DNA of 41,825 nt from DATLHO01 sp035539855. Its GTDB lineage: Bacteria > Bacteroidota > Ignavibacteria > OLB7. The stretch's first letter is position 1. Every line of letters begins with the position of its first letter. The notes beneath the pieces were generated by a model. That model was not told the origin of the DNA. It worked only from the letters and a program-made list of their open reading frames with translations, and searched no databases. Location of the stretch: positions 1-41,825 of the forward strand of contig DATLHO010000030.1 of the NCBI GenBank assembly GCA_035539855.1. The letters run 5' to 3'. This document shows positions 25,790 through 32,889 of this stretch, piece by piece. The position numbers and the translations under genes were made by a program.

Positions 25790-26940
25790 GCGCCGCGAGC
25801 GGCACCGGAGGCCGTCGCTCCGTCTCCGCAGAGTCACCATCACGCGTTCGCAGCATCGATCTCTATCGCGGCGTCGCAGTGCTCCTGATGATCGTCGCGC
25901 ACGCCTGCGACGCCTTCCTCGCCGATCGTTTCAGAGATGGCGCCGCGTGGCACGCGCTCGACATCGCCTTCGGGTTCGTCGCGCCTGCCTTTCTGTTCCT
26001 CAGCGGCCTGGCACTGTCGCTCGGAATGCAGCGGCACGATCGCATCGCCTCGCTGTCGCTGCGACACCTCCAGATCCTCGCACTCGCCTACTGGCTTCAG
26101 ATTCCCGTCCTCTCGCTGCGGCAGCTCATCTGGAACAGACGCCCCGAGGAGCTCGCGCGACTGTTCGACATGAACATCCTGCACGTCGTCGCGATCGCGG
26201 GGCTCCTCGTGCTCGGGCTGTCTCGCATCGTTGGCGCGGCACCGGGGCGATTGCGCGCGCTCGTCGCGGTCCTGGCGCTGGCTGCGATCGTCGCGACGCC
26301 GTACGCGTGGGCCTCGTCGCTCGGTGCGACGCTCTGGCTTCCGCTGCGCTCGATCGTCGGACCTCAGCCGGCGGCGACGTTTCCGCTGTTTCCGTACGTC
26401 GCCTACGGCATGCTGGGCTTCGCCGCGGCGCCGCTTGTCGTGGCGCGCGACCGCGGCGCGGTGCTCCCGTTGGCGCTCTCCGGCGTCGCGCTGCTGCTCG
26501 GCGGTCTCGCGCTCGACGGACCGATGAGCGCGCTGCGGCACCACGACGACTTCTGGCACGGCTCGATCCAGCACACGATCTTCCGTCTCGGCGGCGTGCT
26601 CGTCGCGCTCGCGGGGTCGATGGCCATCGTTCCGTTGCTGCGCTCGCCTGTCACGCTCCTCGAGCGCATCGGCCGGCGCTCGCTGGCCGTGTACGTGCTC
26701 CACCTGATGCTCATCTACGGCTCGCCGATGACGATGGGATCGCGCTACTGGCTCGACGGTCGTCTCGACCGCGCGGTGTCTCCGCCGGCCGTAGTCGGAC
26801 TGGTGGTCGGCGTCACGCTCCTCGTCTGTGCCGCGGCGCTGGTGTGGCCCGAGCTTCGGCGTCGTGCGCCGCACCTGACGTCGCTGCTGTGGATCGCGTG
26901 GTGGGTCGCCTTCGCTGGATTCTTTCTTCTGACCCCGTAG
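25786..26940 (+). CDS. Multi-pass membrane acyltransferase (DUF1624/HGSNAT-like)
   Basis: A 384-residue integral membrane protein starting at the GTG at 25786, which overlaps the ruvA stop by 4 bp. After a short polar leader it has the family opening RSIDLYRGVAVLLMIVAHAC with the conserved R/D and H, then about ten hydrophobic helices and the late motif RRSLAVYVLHLMLIY. This matches the DUF1624/heparan-alpha-glucosaminide N-acetyltransferase-like membrane acyltransferases, which acylate sugars or other groups across the membrane. The substrate is unknown. Coupling to ruvA is presumably only positional. Confidence 0.75.
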   Translation: MSAASGTGGRRSVSAESPSRVRSIDLYRGVAVLLMIVAHACDAFLADRFRDGAAWHALDIAFGFVAPAFLFLSGLALSLGMQRHDRIASLSLRHLQILALAYWLQIPVLSLRQLIWNRRPEELARLFDMNILHVVAIAGLLVLGLSRIVGAAPGRLRALVAVLALAAIVATPYAWASSLGATLWLPLRSIVGPQPAATFPLFPYVAYGMLGFAAAPLVVARDRGAVLPLALSGVALLLGGLALDGPMSALRHHDDFWHGSIQHTIFRLGGVLVALAGSMAIVPLLRSPVTLLERIGRRSLAVYVLHLMLIYGSPMTMGSRYWLDGRLDRAVSPPAVVGLVVGVTLLVCAAALVWPELRRRAPHLTSLLWIAWWVAFAGFFLLTP

Positions 26941-26997
26941 CTTTCGTCCGGCCGGCCACCCTTCCCCCATCGCACGCACCTCGACACGGTGACGCCG

Positions 26998-28683
26998 ATG
27001 AGCGATTCGATTGAAGAGATTGCCGAGCGCATTCGACGCGAGCGCTCGCGCGACAAGCGGCTCGAGCTGCTGCTCGGGCTCCACAAGCGCCTCCTCAAAA
27101 GCGATCCGCCCGGAGCCCTCCTGGCCGCGCAGCGCGCACTGCGCACCGCGAGCGCGATGCATGCGCCGGTGTCGATCGCGCGCGCGACCGTCGCCCTGGC
27201 CAACTCCGAGTTGACGATGTCCCGCAGCGATCGGGCGCACACGCGCTTCGGCCGCGCCGTCGAGCTCGCCCGTGAGTGCGATGACGATGGGTTGCTCCGG
27301 GCAGCACTCCACGGCCACGGAGTCGCACTGACCCAGCTCGGACGAATCCGCGAGGCGCTCGAGGCGCTGTGGGAGTCGCTCGTGATCGCCGAGCGTCTGG
27401 ACGATCGTGTCTCGCAGGCGTCGCTGCACAACTCGATCGGCGTCGCGTACTCGGCGGCGAGCGATCTCGAGTTCGCGCTGAAACACTACCATCACGCCCT
27501 GGAGATTGCCGACGCAGACGATGAGACCGCGACCGCCGGCGACATGGTCGCGACGAGCGCACGGGCGCGCGCGAACATCGCCAACGTGTATCTGACGTTG
27601 CGCGACTTCGCGGGCGCGCTCGGGCAGTTCGAGATCGTGCGCGACCAGTTCACGCGACTCGGCGATCGTGTCGGCATCGCGATGTCGGAGTCGAGCATCG
27701 GCGCGATGCTGATGGAGCTCGGCGAGCTCGAGCGCGCCGACGAGCACCACCGCCGATCGCTCGCCGAGGCCGGCGAGCTCGGCATCGCAGGGCTCGCCAC
27801 GTTCAACCGTGCCGCCTGCGGACGCATCGCGCTCGCGCGCGGGCGCATCGACGAGGCGGTCGAACTGCTGGAGGCCGCCTGGCAGGAGAGCTCGAGCGTC
27901 GGCGCAGAGGAGCGATGGCCCGTTCTGCAAAAGCTCGGCGAGGCGCTCGCCGCGCGCGGCGATCTCGATCGCGCGATCGCGGTGCTCGACGATGCGATCG
28001 CCGAAGGGCGTCGCCGGGGCGATCGTGTCTTCGAGGCCGACGCGCTTGCGTCGCTCGCCGGAGTTCTGGAGCGTGCCGGCGACGCGCAGCGCGCGCTCGC
28101 GCTCTTTCGCGAGGCGATCGCCGCGCGCGACGCCGCCGCCGGAACACGCCAGCAGGCCGCGCTCGCCGAAGCCCGGCTCCGTCACGAGATCGACGCCTCG
28201 CGCCGCAGGCACGATGCGCTGCGACGCGAGAAGGAGCAGGTCGAGACCGAAGCGGCGCGCCAGTCGCGCGAGCTCGCCGCGATGGCCATGCGCCTGGCCG
28301 AGTCGGGACGATTCCTCGCCGCACTGCAGCGACAGCTCCAGGAGCTCGGACGCACTGCCGATGCCGACACGCGCTCGGACGTCCGCGCGCTCATCCGCCA
28401 GATCGAGACGCAGACCTCGTCGGAGCGCTCGTGGGAGGAGTTCGCGACGCAGTTCGAGGGTGTGCACGGCGGTTGGATCGAGCGCCTGTCCCAGCGCTGT
28501 CCGGAGCTCTCGCCCGCAGAGCTGAAGGTGTGTACGCTGTTGCGGCTCAACATGGCGACCAAGGAGGTCGCGGAGATCCTCTCGAGCTCGACTCGCACGA
28601 TCGAGCATCACCGCGCACGGATCCGTCGCCGCCTCGGCCTCGCCCCGGACGTCCAGCTCCCGACGTTTCTGGCCGGCATCTGA
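26998..28683 (+). CDS. TPR-repeat protein with C-terminal LuxR-type HTH
   Basis: The 561-residue product has no signal peptide or membrane segment. Residues ~20-390 are tandem TPR repeats (LHNSIGVAYSAASDLEFALK, RANIANVYLTLRDFAGALGQ, ALASLAGVLERAGDAQRALA). A coiled coil rich in E/R/Q follows (~390-470), then a LuxR/GerE-type helix-turn-helix (RCPELSPAELKVCTLLRLNM and STRTIEHHRARIRRRLGL). The combination is typical of Bacteroidota cytosolic regulators that sense through TPRs and bind DNA through the HTH. A GTG three codons upstream is an alternative start. It is immediately upstream, on the same strand, of the 19-residue repeat protein and may control it. Confidence 0.85.
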   Translation: MSDSIEEIAERIRRERSRDKRLELLLGLHKRLLKSDPPGALLAAQRALRTASAMHAPVSIARATVALANSELTMSRSDRAHTRFGRAVELARECDDDGLLRAALHGHGVALTQLGRIREALEALWESLVIAERLDDRVSQASLHNSIGVAYSAASDLEFALKHYHHALEIADADDETATAGDMVATSARARANIANVYLTLRDFAGALGQFEIVRDQFTRLGDRVGIAMSESSIGAMLMELGELERADEHHRRSLAEAGELGIAGLATFNRAACGRIALARGRIDEAVELLEAAWQESSSVGAEERWPVLQKLGEALAARGDLDRAIAVLDDAIAEGRRRGDRVFEADALASLAGVLERAGDAQRALALFREAIAARDAAAGTRQQAALAEARLRHEIDASRRRHDALRREKEQVETEAARQSRELAAMAMRLAESGRFLAALQRQLQELGRTADADTRSDVRALIRQIETQTSSERSWEEFATQFEGVHGGWIERLSQRCPELSPAELKVCTLLRLNMATKEVAEILSSSTRTIEHHRARIRRRLGLAPDVQLPTFLAGI

Positions 28684-28686
28684 CCG

Positions 28687-28722
28687 TTGGATCGACTGTT
28701 TCACGATAGGTAGATATTAGGT
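28687..28722 (+). promoter_or_regulatory. AT-rich promoter-like region before the repeat protein
   Basis: TTGGAT (28687) and TAGATATT (28711) stand out as AT-rich in a GC-rich surrounding, with ~18-21 nt between them. The spacing fits a promoter, but the downstream box is not a good TAnnTTTG. The untranslated leader would be about 100 nt. Confidence 0.3.
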
Positions 28723-28826
28723 AGCGATCGGCGGCTCCGGCGACCCCATGGTTGTTCCCGTCAACGCGATGCACCAGGGGCGCGAATGCGCAGGCATCGT
28801 CGATCATGAATAGCAGGGGAATCCCG

Positions 28827-29261
28827 ATGACCAGCTTCAATGAAACCGCCCACGTCCGCACGTCGATCCGTTCGGGTGCGCTGACGGGCAATCACGCCGA
28901 AACGATCACCGTTCGCTCGGGCGTCGAGGCCGGGGCCATGAGCTACAACCACGCCGAGACGCTCGCGGTGCGATCGAGTGTCAATGCGGGCGCACTGGCT
29001 TACAATCACGCCGAGACGCTCGCGGTGCGATCGAGTGTCAATGCGGGCGCCATGGCGTACAACCATGCCGAGAATGTCAGCGTTCGCTCGCATATCGGTG
29101 CGGGCGCCATGACCTACAACCATTCCGAAGTGGTCACCATGCGGTCTCCGGTCAACGCCGGGACGCGAACGAGCAATCGTGCCGCCGCGATCGTCGTCCG
29201 CTCCGGCGTGCGCGGAGGCGCGCTCGATCCGAACCACAACGAGGCGCTCGTCGGCGCGTGA
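28827..29261 (+). CDS. Protein of tandem 19-residue repeats, family not recognised
   Basis: A 144-residue protein from the ATG at 28827, which has AGGGGA at the right distance. After a degenerate first unit it consists of six full 19-residue units with the pattern NHAE-x-[LIV]-x-[VM]-R-S-x-[VI]-x-[AG]-G-[AT]-x-x-x (residues 22-40, 41-59, 60-78, 79-97, 98-116, 117-135) and a final partial NHNEALVGA. There is no signal peptide, cysteine or hydrophobic helix. The period and the invariant G, N and R/S suggest a beta-solenoid or fibril-forming stack; a peptide-precursor (RiPP-like) role is another possibility, since the last unit recalls short uncharacterised bacterial peptides ending in NHNE/QTL (from memory, unverified). 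No modifying enzyme is adjacent. A TPR-LuxR regulator precedes it and a very strong hairpin follows. Confidence 0.7.
   Translation: MTSFNETAHVRTSIRSGALTGNHAETITVRSGVEAGAMSYNHAETLAVRSSVNAGALAYNHAETLAVRSSVNAGAMAYNHAENVSVRSHIGAGAMTYNHSEVVTMRSPVNAGTRTSNRAAAIVVRSGVRGGALDPNHNEALVGA
28947..29060 (+). repeat. Two nearly identical 57-bp repeat units
   Basis: Units 28947-29003 and 29004-29060 differ at only four bases, with a continuous identical block of about 44 bp, whereas the other units of the gene are clearly diverged. This points to a recent internal duplication by slippage or unequal recombination. Confidence 0.85.
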
Positions 29262-29280
29262 GCGGCGGCTGCCGTTCATT

Positions 29281-29319
29281 CACAGAGCCTCCCGGCGACG
29301 ATCGCCGGGAGGCTCTGTG
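29281..29319. terminator. Perfect 18-bp hairpin after the repeat protein
   Basis: CACAGAGCCTCCCGGCGA (29281-29298) pairs with TCGCCGGGAGGCTCTGTG (29302-29319) around a 3-nt loop. There is no T run; the stem is the longest perfect one in the window. Confidence 0.75.
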
Positions 29320-29495
29320 CGCTGGCGAAATAGGGAATCCGCGGGAGCGCCGCACTCCCACGAGTCGCTCGCCTGAGTTCTTTGCTATCTTGTGCGCGTT
29401 CGTCCATTCCCAACTCCCCTCCCCGAGCTTCCCGAGTGCCGAGTCGCGCGGGACGCTCAGAACCTTCCCCCAATCTCACATTCGGAGGACATTCG

Positions 29496-30149
29496 GTGAA
29501 GAAGCTTATAGTACTCGTTGCCGCCGGCGCCCTGCTCACGGGCTGCGGCGAGAAACTGCAGGAGGCCAAGGAGGCCGCCAATGCGATGCAGCAGCTTGCC
29601 GAGGCAGGCGAGAAGATGGCCGAGACCCAGGGCGAGGCCGAGGAGTTTCTGAAGGAGCGCCGCGCCAAGGGCGACACCGTCGCGATGCCCGCGGACCAGC
29701 TCAAGACGTTCCTGCCGACCGCGATCGACGGGTACAAGCCGAAGGAGGAGCCGTCGATCCAGCAGACCGCGTTCGGCGAGTACACGTTCTCGGTTGCCGA
29801 GCAGGAGTGGGTTTCGACCTCGAGCGCAGACACGAACAATCCGGCGACGATCAAAGTGAGCCTCACCGACTGGGGTGGCAGCGAGGGAGCCTGGGCGATG
29901 CAGTCGCTGGCGTTCGCGTTCAACGTCAAGACCGAGAACGCGCAGGAGCGCAGCGGCACCATCGACATGGGACTTCCGCATACCTCGGGCATGGAGAAGT
30001 TCGAGAAGGAGTCGAAGAACTCGTCGCTGATGGCGGTGACGCGGTATCGCTACCTGATCAACCTCGAGGCGCACAACCAGACCGACGACCAGTCGCCGCT
30101 GCTGAAGTCGATCGCCGTCGCCACGGCCGAGAAGTTCAGCGACAAGTAG
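29496..30149 (+). CDS. Lipoprotein with amphipathic helix, unknown function
   Basis: The GTG at 29496 has a textbook Shine-Dalgarno (GGAGGA, 29484-29489). The 217-residue product begins VKKLIVLVAAGALLTGC with the lipobox LTGC (C17). Residues ~19-62 form a charged helix (EKLQEAKEAANAMQQLAEAG, EKMAETQGEAEEFLKERRAK). The remainder is a compact alpha/beta domain with AFGEYTFSVAEQEW, IKVSLTDWGGSEGAW and LMAVTRYRYLINLEAHNQTD, a pattern found in uncharacterised lipoproteins that I cannot name. It stands alone, with terminators on both sides. Confidence 0.72.
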   Translation: MKKLIVLVAAGALLTGCGEKLQEAKEAANAMQQLAEAGEKMAETQGEAEEFLKERRAKGDTVAMPADQLKTFLPTAIDGYKPKEEPSIQQTAFGEYTFSVAEQEWVSTSSADTNNPATIKVSLTDWGGSEGAWAMQSLAFAFNVKTENAQERSGTIDMGLPHTSGMEKFEKESKNSSLMAVTRYRYLINLEAHNQTDDQSPLLKSIAVATAEKFSDK

Positions 30150-30180
30150 ACTCGTCGCTCTTCCAGCCAGAAACAGGTAA

Positions 30181-30221
30181 CGCCCGCATCGACGGTTCGT
30201 CGATGCGGGCGCTCTTGTTTT
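30181..30221. terminator. Intrinsic terminator between convergent genes
   Basis: CGCCCGCATCGACG (30181-30194) pairs with CGTCGATGCGGGCG (30198-30211), loop GTT, followed by CTCTTGTTTT. It separates the lipoprotein gene from nanE. Confidence 0.87.
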
Positions 30222-30238
30222 CGAGTCGTCGGTCGAGG

Positions 30239-30943
30239 CTATCGCACGACCGAGGTATCGACGGCGGAGACGAACAACTGGGTGATTACGCGCGGTCGGG
30301 TGATCGCGCCGCCGACGACGACGGCATACGCGCCGGACTCCATCGACTGGGCCGCATCGGCGGGGCTCCAGATGAAGCCTTCGGCCAACACGGGGATGCC
30401 GATGGTCGTCGCAAGGCGATAGACGAGGTCGAGGTTCGGCGAGACGCTCAGCGAGTGCTCGTAGGTCTCCTTGGTGCGGCCGCACAGCACGGTCGAGACG
30501 GCGCTGGCGCCGACGTCGGCGGCGCGGACGCCCTCCTCGAACGTCGAGATGTCGGCGAGGATGAGCTGCTCCGGATGCCGCTTGCGCACGTCGGCGACGA
30601 AGCGGGTGCCGTCGAGTCCGTTCGGTCGCACGCGCGTCGTGGCATCGAGCGCGATGACGTCGACGCCGAGGCGTACGAGCTGATCGACCGCTGGCATGTC
30701 GGGCGTGACGAGCATCCAGCCGTCGTCGTACGCGGCACGCGTGCAGCCGATGAGCGGAATGCGCGTCGTCGCGCGAATCTCCTGGATGTTCTGAATGCCC
30801 TCACCGCGCACGGCGACGGCACCACCGGCCTCGGCGGCCTGGGCGAAGAGCGCGCAATGCTGCGGCGAGTGCAGCGGCTCGGTCTCGTCGAGCTGGCAGC
30901 TCACGATGATGCCGCGTCCGATCTGATCCTTGAAGGCGCTCAT
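30239..30943 (-). CDS. nanE: N-acetylmannosamine-6-phosphate 2-epimerase
   Basis: A 234-residue TIM-barrel protein of the NanE family, converting ManNAc-6-P to GlcNAc-6-P in sialic acid catabolism. The conserved stretches are present: GIIVSCQLDETEPLHSP at the N-terminus, AEAGGAVAVRGEGIQNIQ, DVIALDATTRVRP, LILADISTFEEGVRA and VLAEGFIWSPADA. The start at 30943 overlaps the stop of the upstream gene (ATGA), so translation is coupled. No other nan gene (lyase, kinase, transporter) is in the window, so ManNAc-6-P may come from cell-wall or surface-glycan recycling, or the partners lie elsewhere. Confidence 0.88.
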   Translation of the reverse strand: MSAFKDQIGRGIIVSCQLDETEPLHSPQHCALFAQAAEAGGAVAVRGEGIQNIQEIRATTRIPLIGCTRAAYDDGWMLVTPDMPAVDQLVRLGVDVIALDATTRVRPNGLDGTRFVADVRKRHPEQLILADISTFEEGVRAADVGASAVSTVLCGRTKETYEHSLSVSPNLDLVYRLATTIGIPVLAEGFIWSPADAAQSMESGAYAVVVGGAITRPRVITQLFVSAVDTSVVR

Positions 30944-31824
30944 GCTGCGTGCTCCTCCCGGCTGAGCCAGTTGACATCGACGGCATCCTCGCCGCCGTCG
31001 ACGGTGATCACCGACGCGTTGACCCATGCGGCGGCATCGGTCGACAGCAGCGCGATGAGACGGGCGACGTCCTCGGGCGTCGTCAGGCGCGCCCGTGGGT
31101 TGCGCGAGCGTGCATTCTCGACGAGCGCGTCGGCACCGGGGATCTTGCGCAGTGCGGCGGTGTCGGTGACGCCCGCCTGAATCGCGTTGACCGAGATGCC
31201 GCGCTCGCCGAGCTCGAAGCCGAGCTGGCGGCAGTAGCTCTCGAGCGCGGCCTTCGCCGCGGAGACCGCGCCGTACATCGGCAGCACGCGATGCGAGCCC
31301 GCGCTCGTCAGCGCGAAGATGCGCCCGCCCTCGCCCATAAGTCCGCGCCGAACGACGTCCTGCGTCCAGTACACCAGGCTGTTGGCCATGACGTTCATCG
31401 TCATCTCGACCTGCGCCTGCGTCAGCGCCTCCCTCGCATCGTCGGCAATGAAGGGTTTGAGCGCGCCGAAGGCGAGCGAGTGGAGCATCGTCCGCACGGT
31501 CGCGCCGGGGCGTCCGGCGAAGATCTCGGCGACGCGGTCGAGCACGCCCGCGCGGGCGTCGGCGTCAGCGGCGTTGACGTTGAAGAAATGGGCTTCGACG
31601 TCGCAGGCGCGAATCTGCTCCTGCAGGCGCTCGCAGGCGGGCATCGTCGCGGCACGGTCGAGGTGCACGCCGATGACGTGGACGCCGTTGCGCGCCATCT
31701 CGAGAGCGGCGGCACCGCCGAAGCCGCTCGACGCACCGAGAATGAGCGCGAACGAATGATCGGAAAAGGTCTGCACGGAATTGAGGATCGGTATGCGTGG
31801 GCTTTGGAAAAGCGGGTCAAACAT
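30940..31824 (-). CDS. SDR-family reductase resembling enoyl-ACP reductase (FabI/FabL-like)
   Basis: From the ATG at 31824 (GGAGGTGA upstream) the protein has 294 residues. It has an SDR Rossmann fold with GASSGFG (30-36), S174 and a tyrosine-lysine pair Y184/K191 spaced by six residues. That Y-x6-K spacing marks the divergent FabI/FabL enoyl-reductase type, unlike the Y-x3-K of classical SDRs; HSLAFGALKPF also recalls FabI. The likely reaction is NAD(P)H-dependent reduction of an enoyl thioester, but a dehydrogenase for another substrate cannot be excluded. The upstream in-frame start at 31863 lacks this ribosome-binding site. It is translationally coupled to nanE, an unusual pairing. Confidence 0.75.
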   Translation of the reverse strand: MFDPLFQSPRIPILNSVQTFSDHSFALILGASSGFGGAAALEMARNGVHVIGVHLDRAATMPACERLQEQIRACDVEAHFFNVNAADADARAGVLDRVAEIFAGRPGATVRTMLHSLAFGALKPFIADDAREALTQAQVEMTMNVMANSLVYWTQDVVRRGLMGEGGRIFALTSAGSHRVLPMYGAVSAAKAALESYCRQLGFELGERGISVNAIQAGVTDTAALRKIPGADALVENARSRNPRARLTTPEDVARLIALLSTDAAAWVNASVITVDGGEDAVDVNWLSREEHAA

Positions 31825-31887
31825 ACAAGTTTCACCTCCGCCGGACAATCGCGCGCCCCACACGAACGAGCCACTGCGCCTGATTCA

Positions 31888-32433
31888 ATGATTTCATCGG
31901 AATTGAGTGCCCCGAGACGAGCCGTCTTCTTCGACCGCGACGGGATCGTCAATCGCCGGCGTGTCGACGATTATGTGAAGCGCTGGGAGGAGTTCGAGTT
32001 CCTGCCGGAGATCTTCGAGATCCTCCCGCGCGTGCATGCCGCCGGCTACGTCGCGATTCTCGTCACGAACCAGCGCGGGATCGCGCGCGGACTGATGACC
32101 GAGCAGGCGCTCGATGAGATTCACCGCACGATGCAGCGACAGTTGCGCGAGCGCGCCGGCGCCGCGTTCGACGCGATCTACCACTGTCCGCACGAGCGCG
32201 ACGCCGGATGCAGTTGTCGCAAGCCGATGCCGGGCATGCTCCTCGACGCCGCGCGCGAGCACGCGCTCGACCTCCCCAGCTCCTGGATGATCGGCGACTC
32301 CGAAAGCGACGTCGCCGCCGGCCGCGCCGCCGGATGCCGCACGATCCTGGTGAGCGACACCGCCACCACCTCCGTCGCCGACGCAATCACCGCAACCCTC
32401 GGCGAAGCCTGGGCCGCCATCGAAAACCGATGA
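31888..32433 (+). CDS. gmhB: D,D-heptose 1,7-bisphosphate 7-phosphatase-like (HAD)
   Basis: A 181-residue HAD-superfamily phosphatase with FFDRDGIVN (nucleophile D16, acid D18), LVTNQRGIARG (T60), the zinc-binding motif C100-x-H102-x5-C108-x-C110 and K112 in the same segment, and the acidic motif GDSESD. The zinc site is diagnostic of GmhB and its HisB-N relatives, which remove a phosphate in ADP-heptose synthesis. It is divergent from the reductase gene with 63 bp in between. The family 9 glycosyltransferase at 2.7 kb would be a user of ADP-heptose. Confidence 0.88.
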   Translation: MISSELSAPRRAVFFDRDGIVNRRRVDDYVKRWEEFEFLPEIFEILPRVHAAGYVAILVTNQRGIARGLMTEQALDEIHRTMQRQLRERAGAAFDAIYHCPHERDAGCSCRKPMPGMLLDAAREHALDLPSSWMIGDSESDVAAGRAAGCRTILVSDTATTSVADAITATLGEAWAAIENR

Positions 32434-32517
32434 CAGCATCCCTTACAGTCAACCCGCCCCGCACACTCTATCTTGCACCCAACGACCAACGACGCGCAAC
32501 GCCACGACCCCGCCTCG

Positions 32518-32556
32518 TGACATCTGACATCTGACATCTGACATTTGACCTCCGAC
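32518..32556 (+). repeat. Heptanucleotide array abutting the DUF971 gene start
   Basis: Units TGACATC, TGACATC, TGACATC, TGACATT, TGACCTC follow each other without gaps from 32518 to 32552, and a sixth, CGACATG, contains the start codon of the next gene (ATG 32557-32559). Confidence 0.75.
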
Positions 32557-32889
32557 ATGCCCACTCATCCCGCTCCCACCCACATCACGCAGCCCGCACC
32601 GAACCAGCTCTCGTTCACGTGGCCTGACGGCTCGGTCAGCGTCGTGCCGTTGAAGTTCCTGCGCGACGAGTGTCCATGCGCCGGTTGCAAGGGGGAGACG
32701 ATCCTCGGCAAGCACTTCGCGCCGATCGCGCTGCCGACGTTCACGCCCGGCATGTACGAGGTGGAGCGGATCGAGCCGGTCGGCAAGTACGGCCTGCAAT
32801 TCTACTGGAAGGATGGCCACGACACGGGCATCTACTCGTGGGAGTACCTCGGACTGCTCTGCAGGCAGATCGATACCGGAGAGGGATAG
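32557..32889 (+). CDS. DUF971 (GBBH-like N-terminal domain) protein
   Basis: The 110-residue product is a stand-alone DUF971 domain: LSFTWPDGSVSVVPLKFLRD, then the conserved cysteine pair in CPCAGC, the VERIEPVGKYGLQFYWKDGH core and a closing GIYSWEYLGLLC. The domain is also the N-terminal zinc-binding part of gamma-butyrobetaine hydroxylases; stand-alone copies are widespread, and their role (possibly in Fe-S or zinc biology) is unsettled. A TTG four codons upstream, inside the heptamer array, is an alternative start. The next gene begins with the base after its stop codon. Confidence 0.85.
   Translation: MPTHPAPTHITQPAPNQLSFTWPDGSVSVVPLKFLRDECPCAGCKGETILGKHFAPIALPTFTPGMYEVERIEPVGKYGLQFYWKDGHDTGIYSWEYLGLLCRQIDTGEG

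Noticed and set aside
32518..32559. CRISPR array or microsatellite within a gene
   Set aside because: The units are 7 bp without spacers, and the array is intergenic, ending at a start codon; neither cas genes nor spacer-like variation are present. The same holds for the arrays at 21.2-21.3 kb and for the edge repeat at 1-101.
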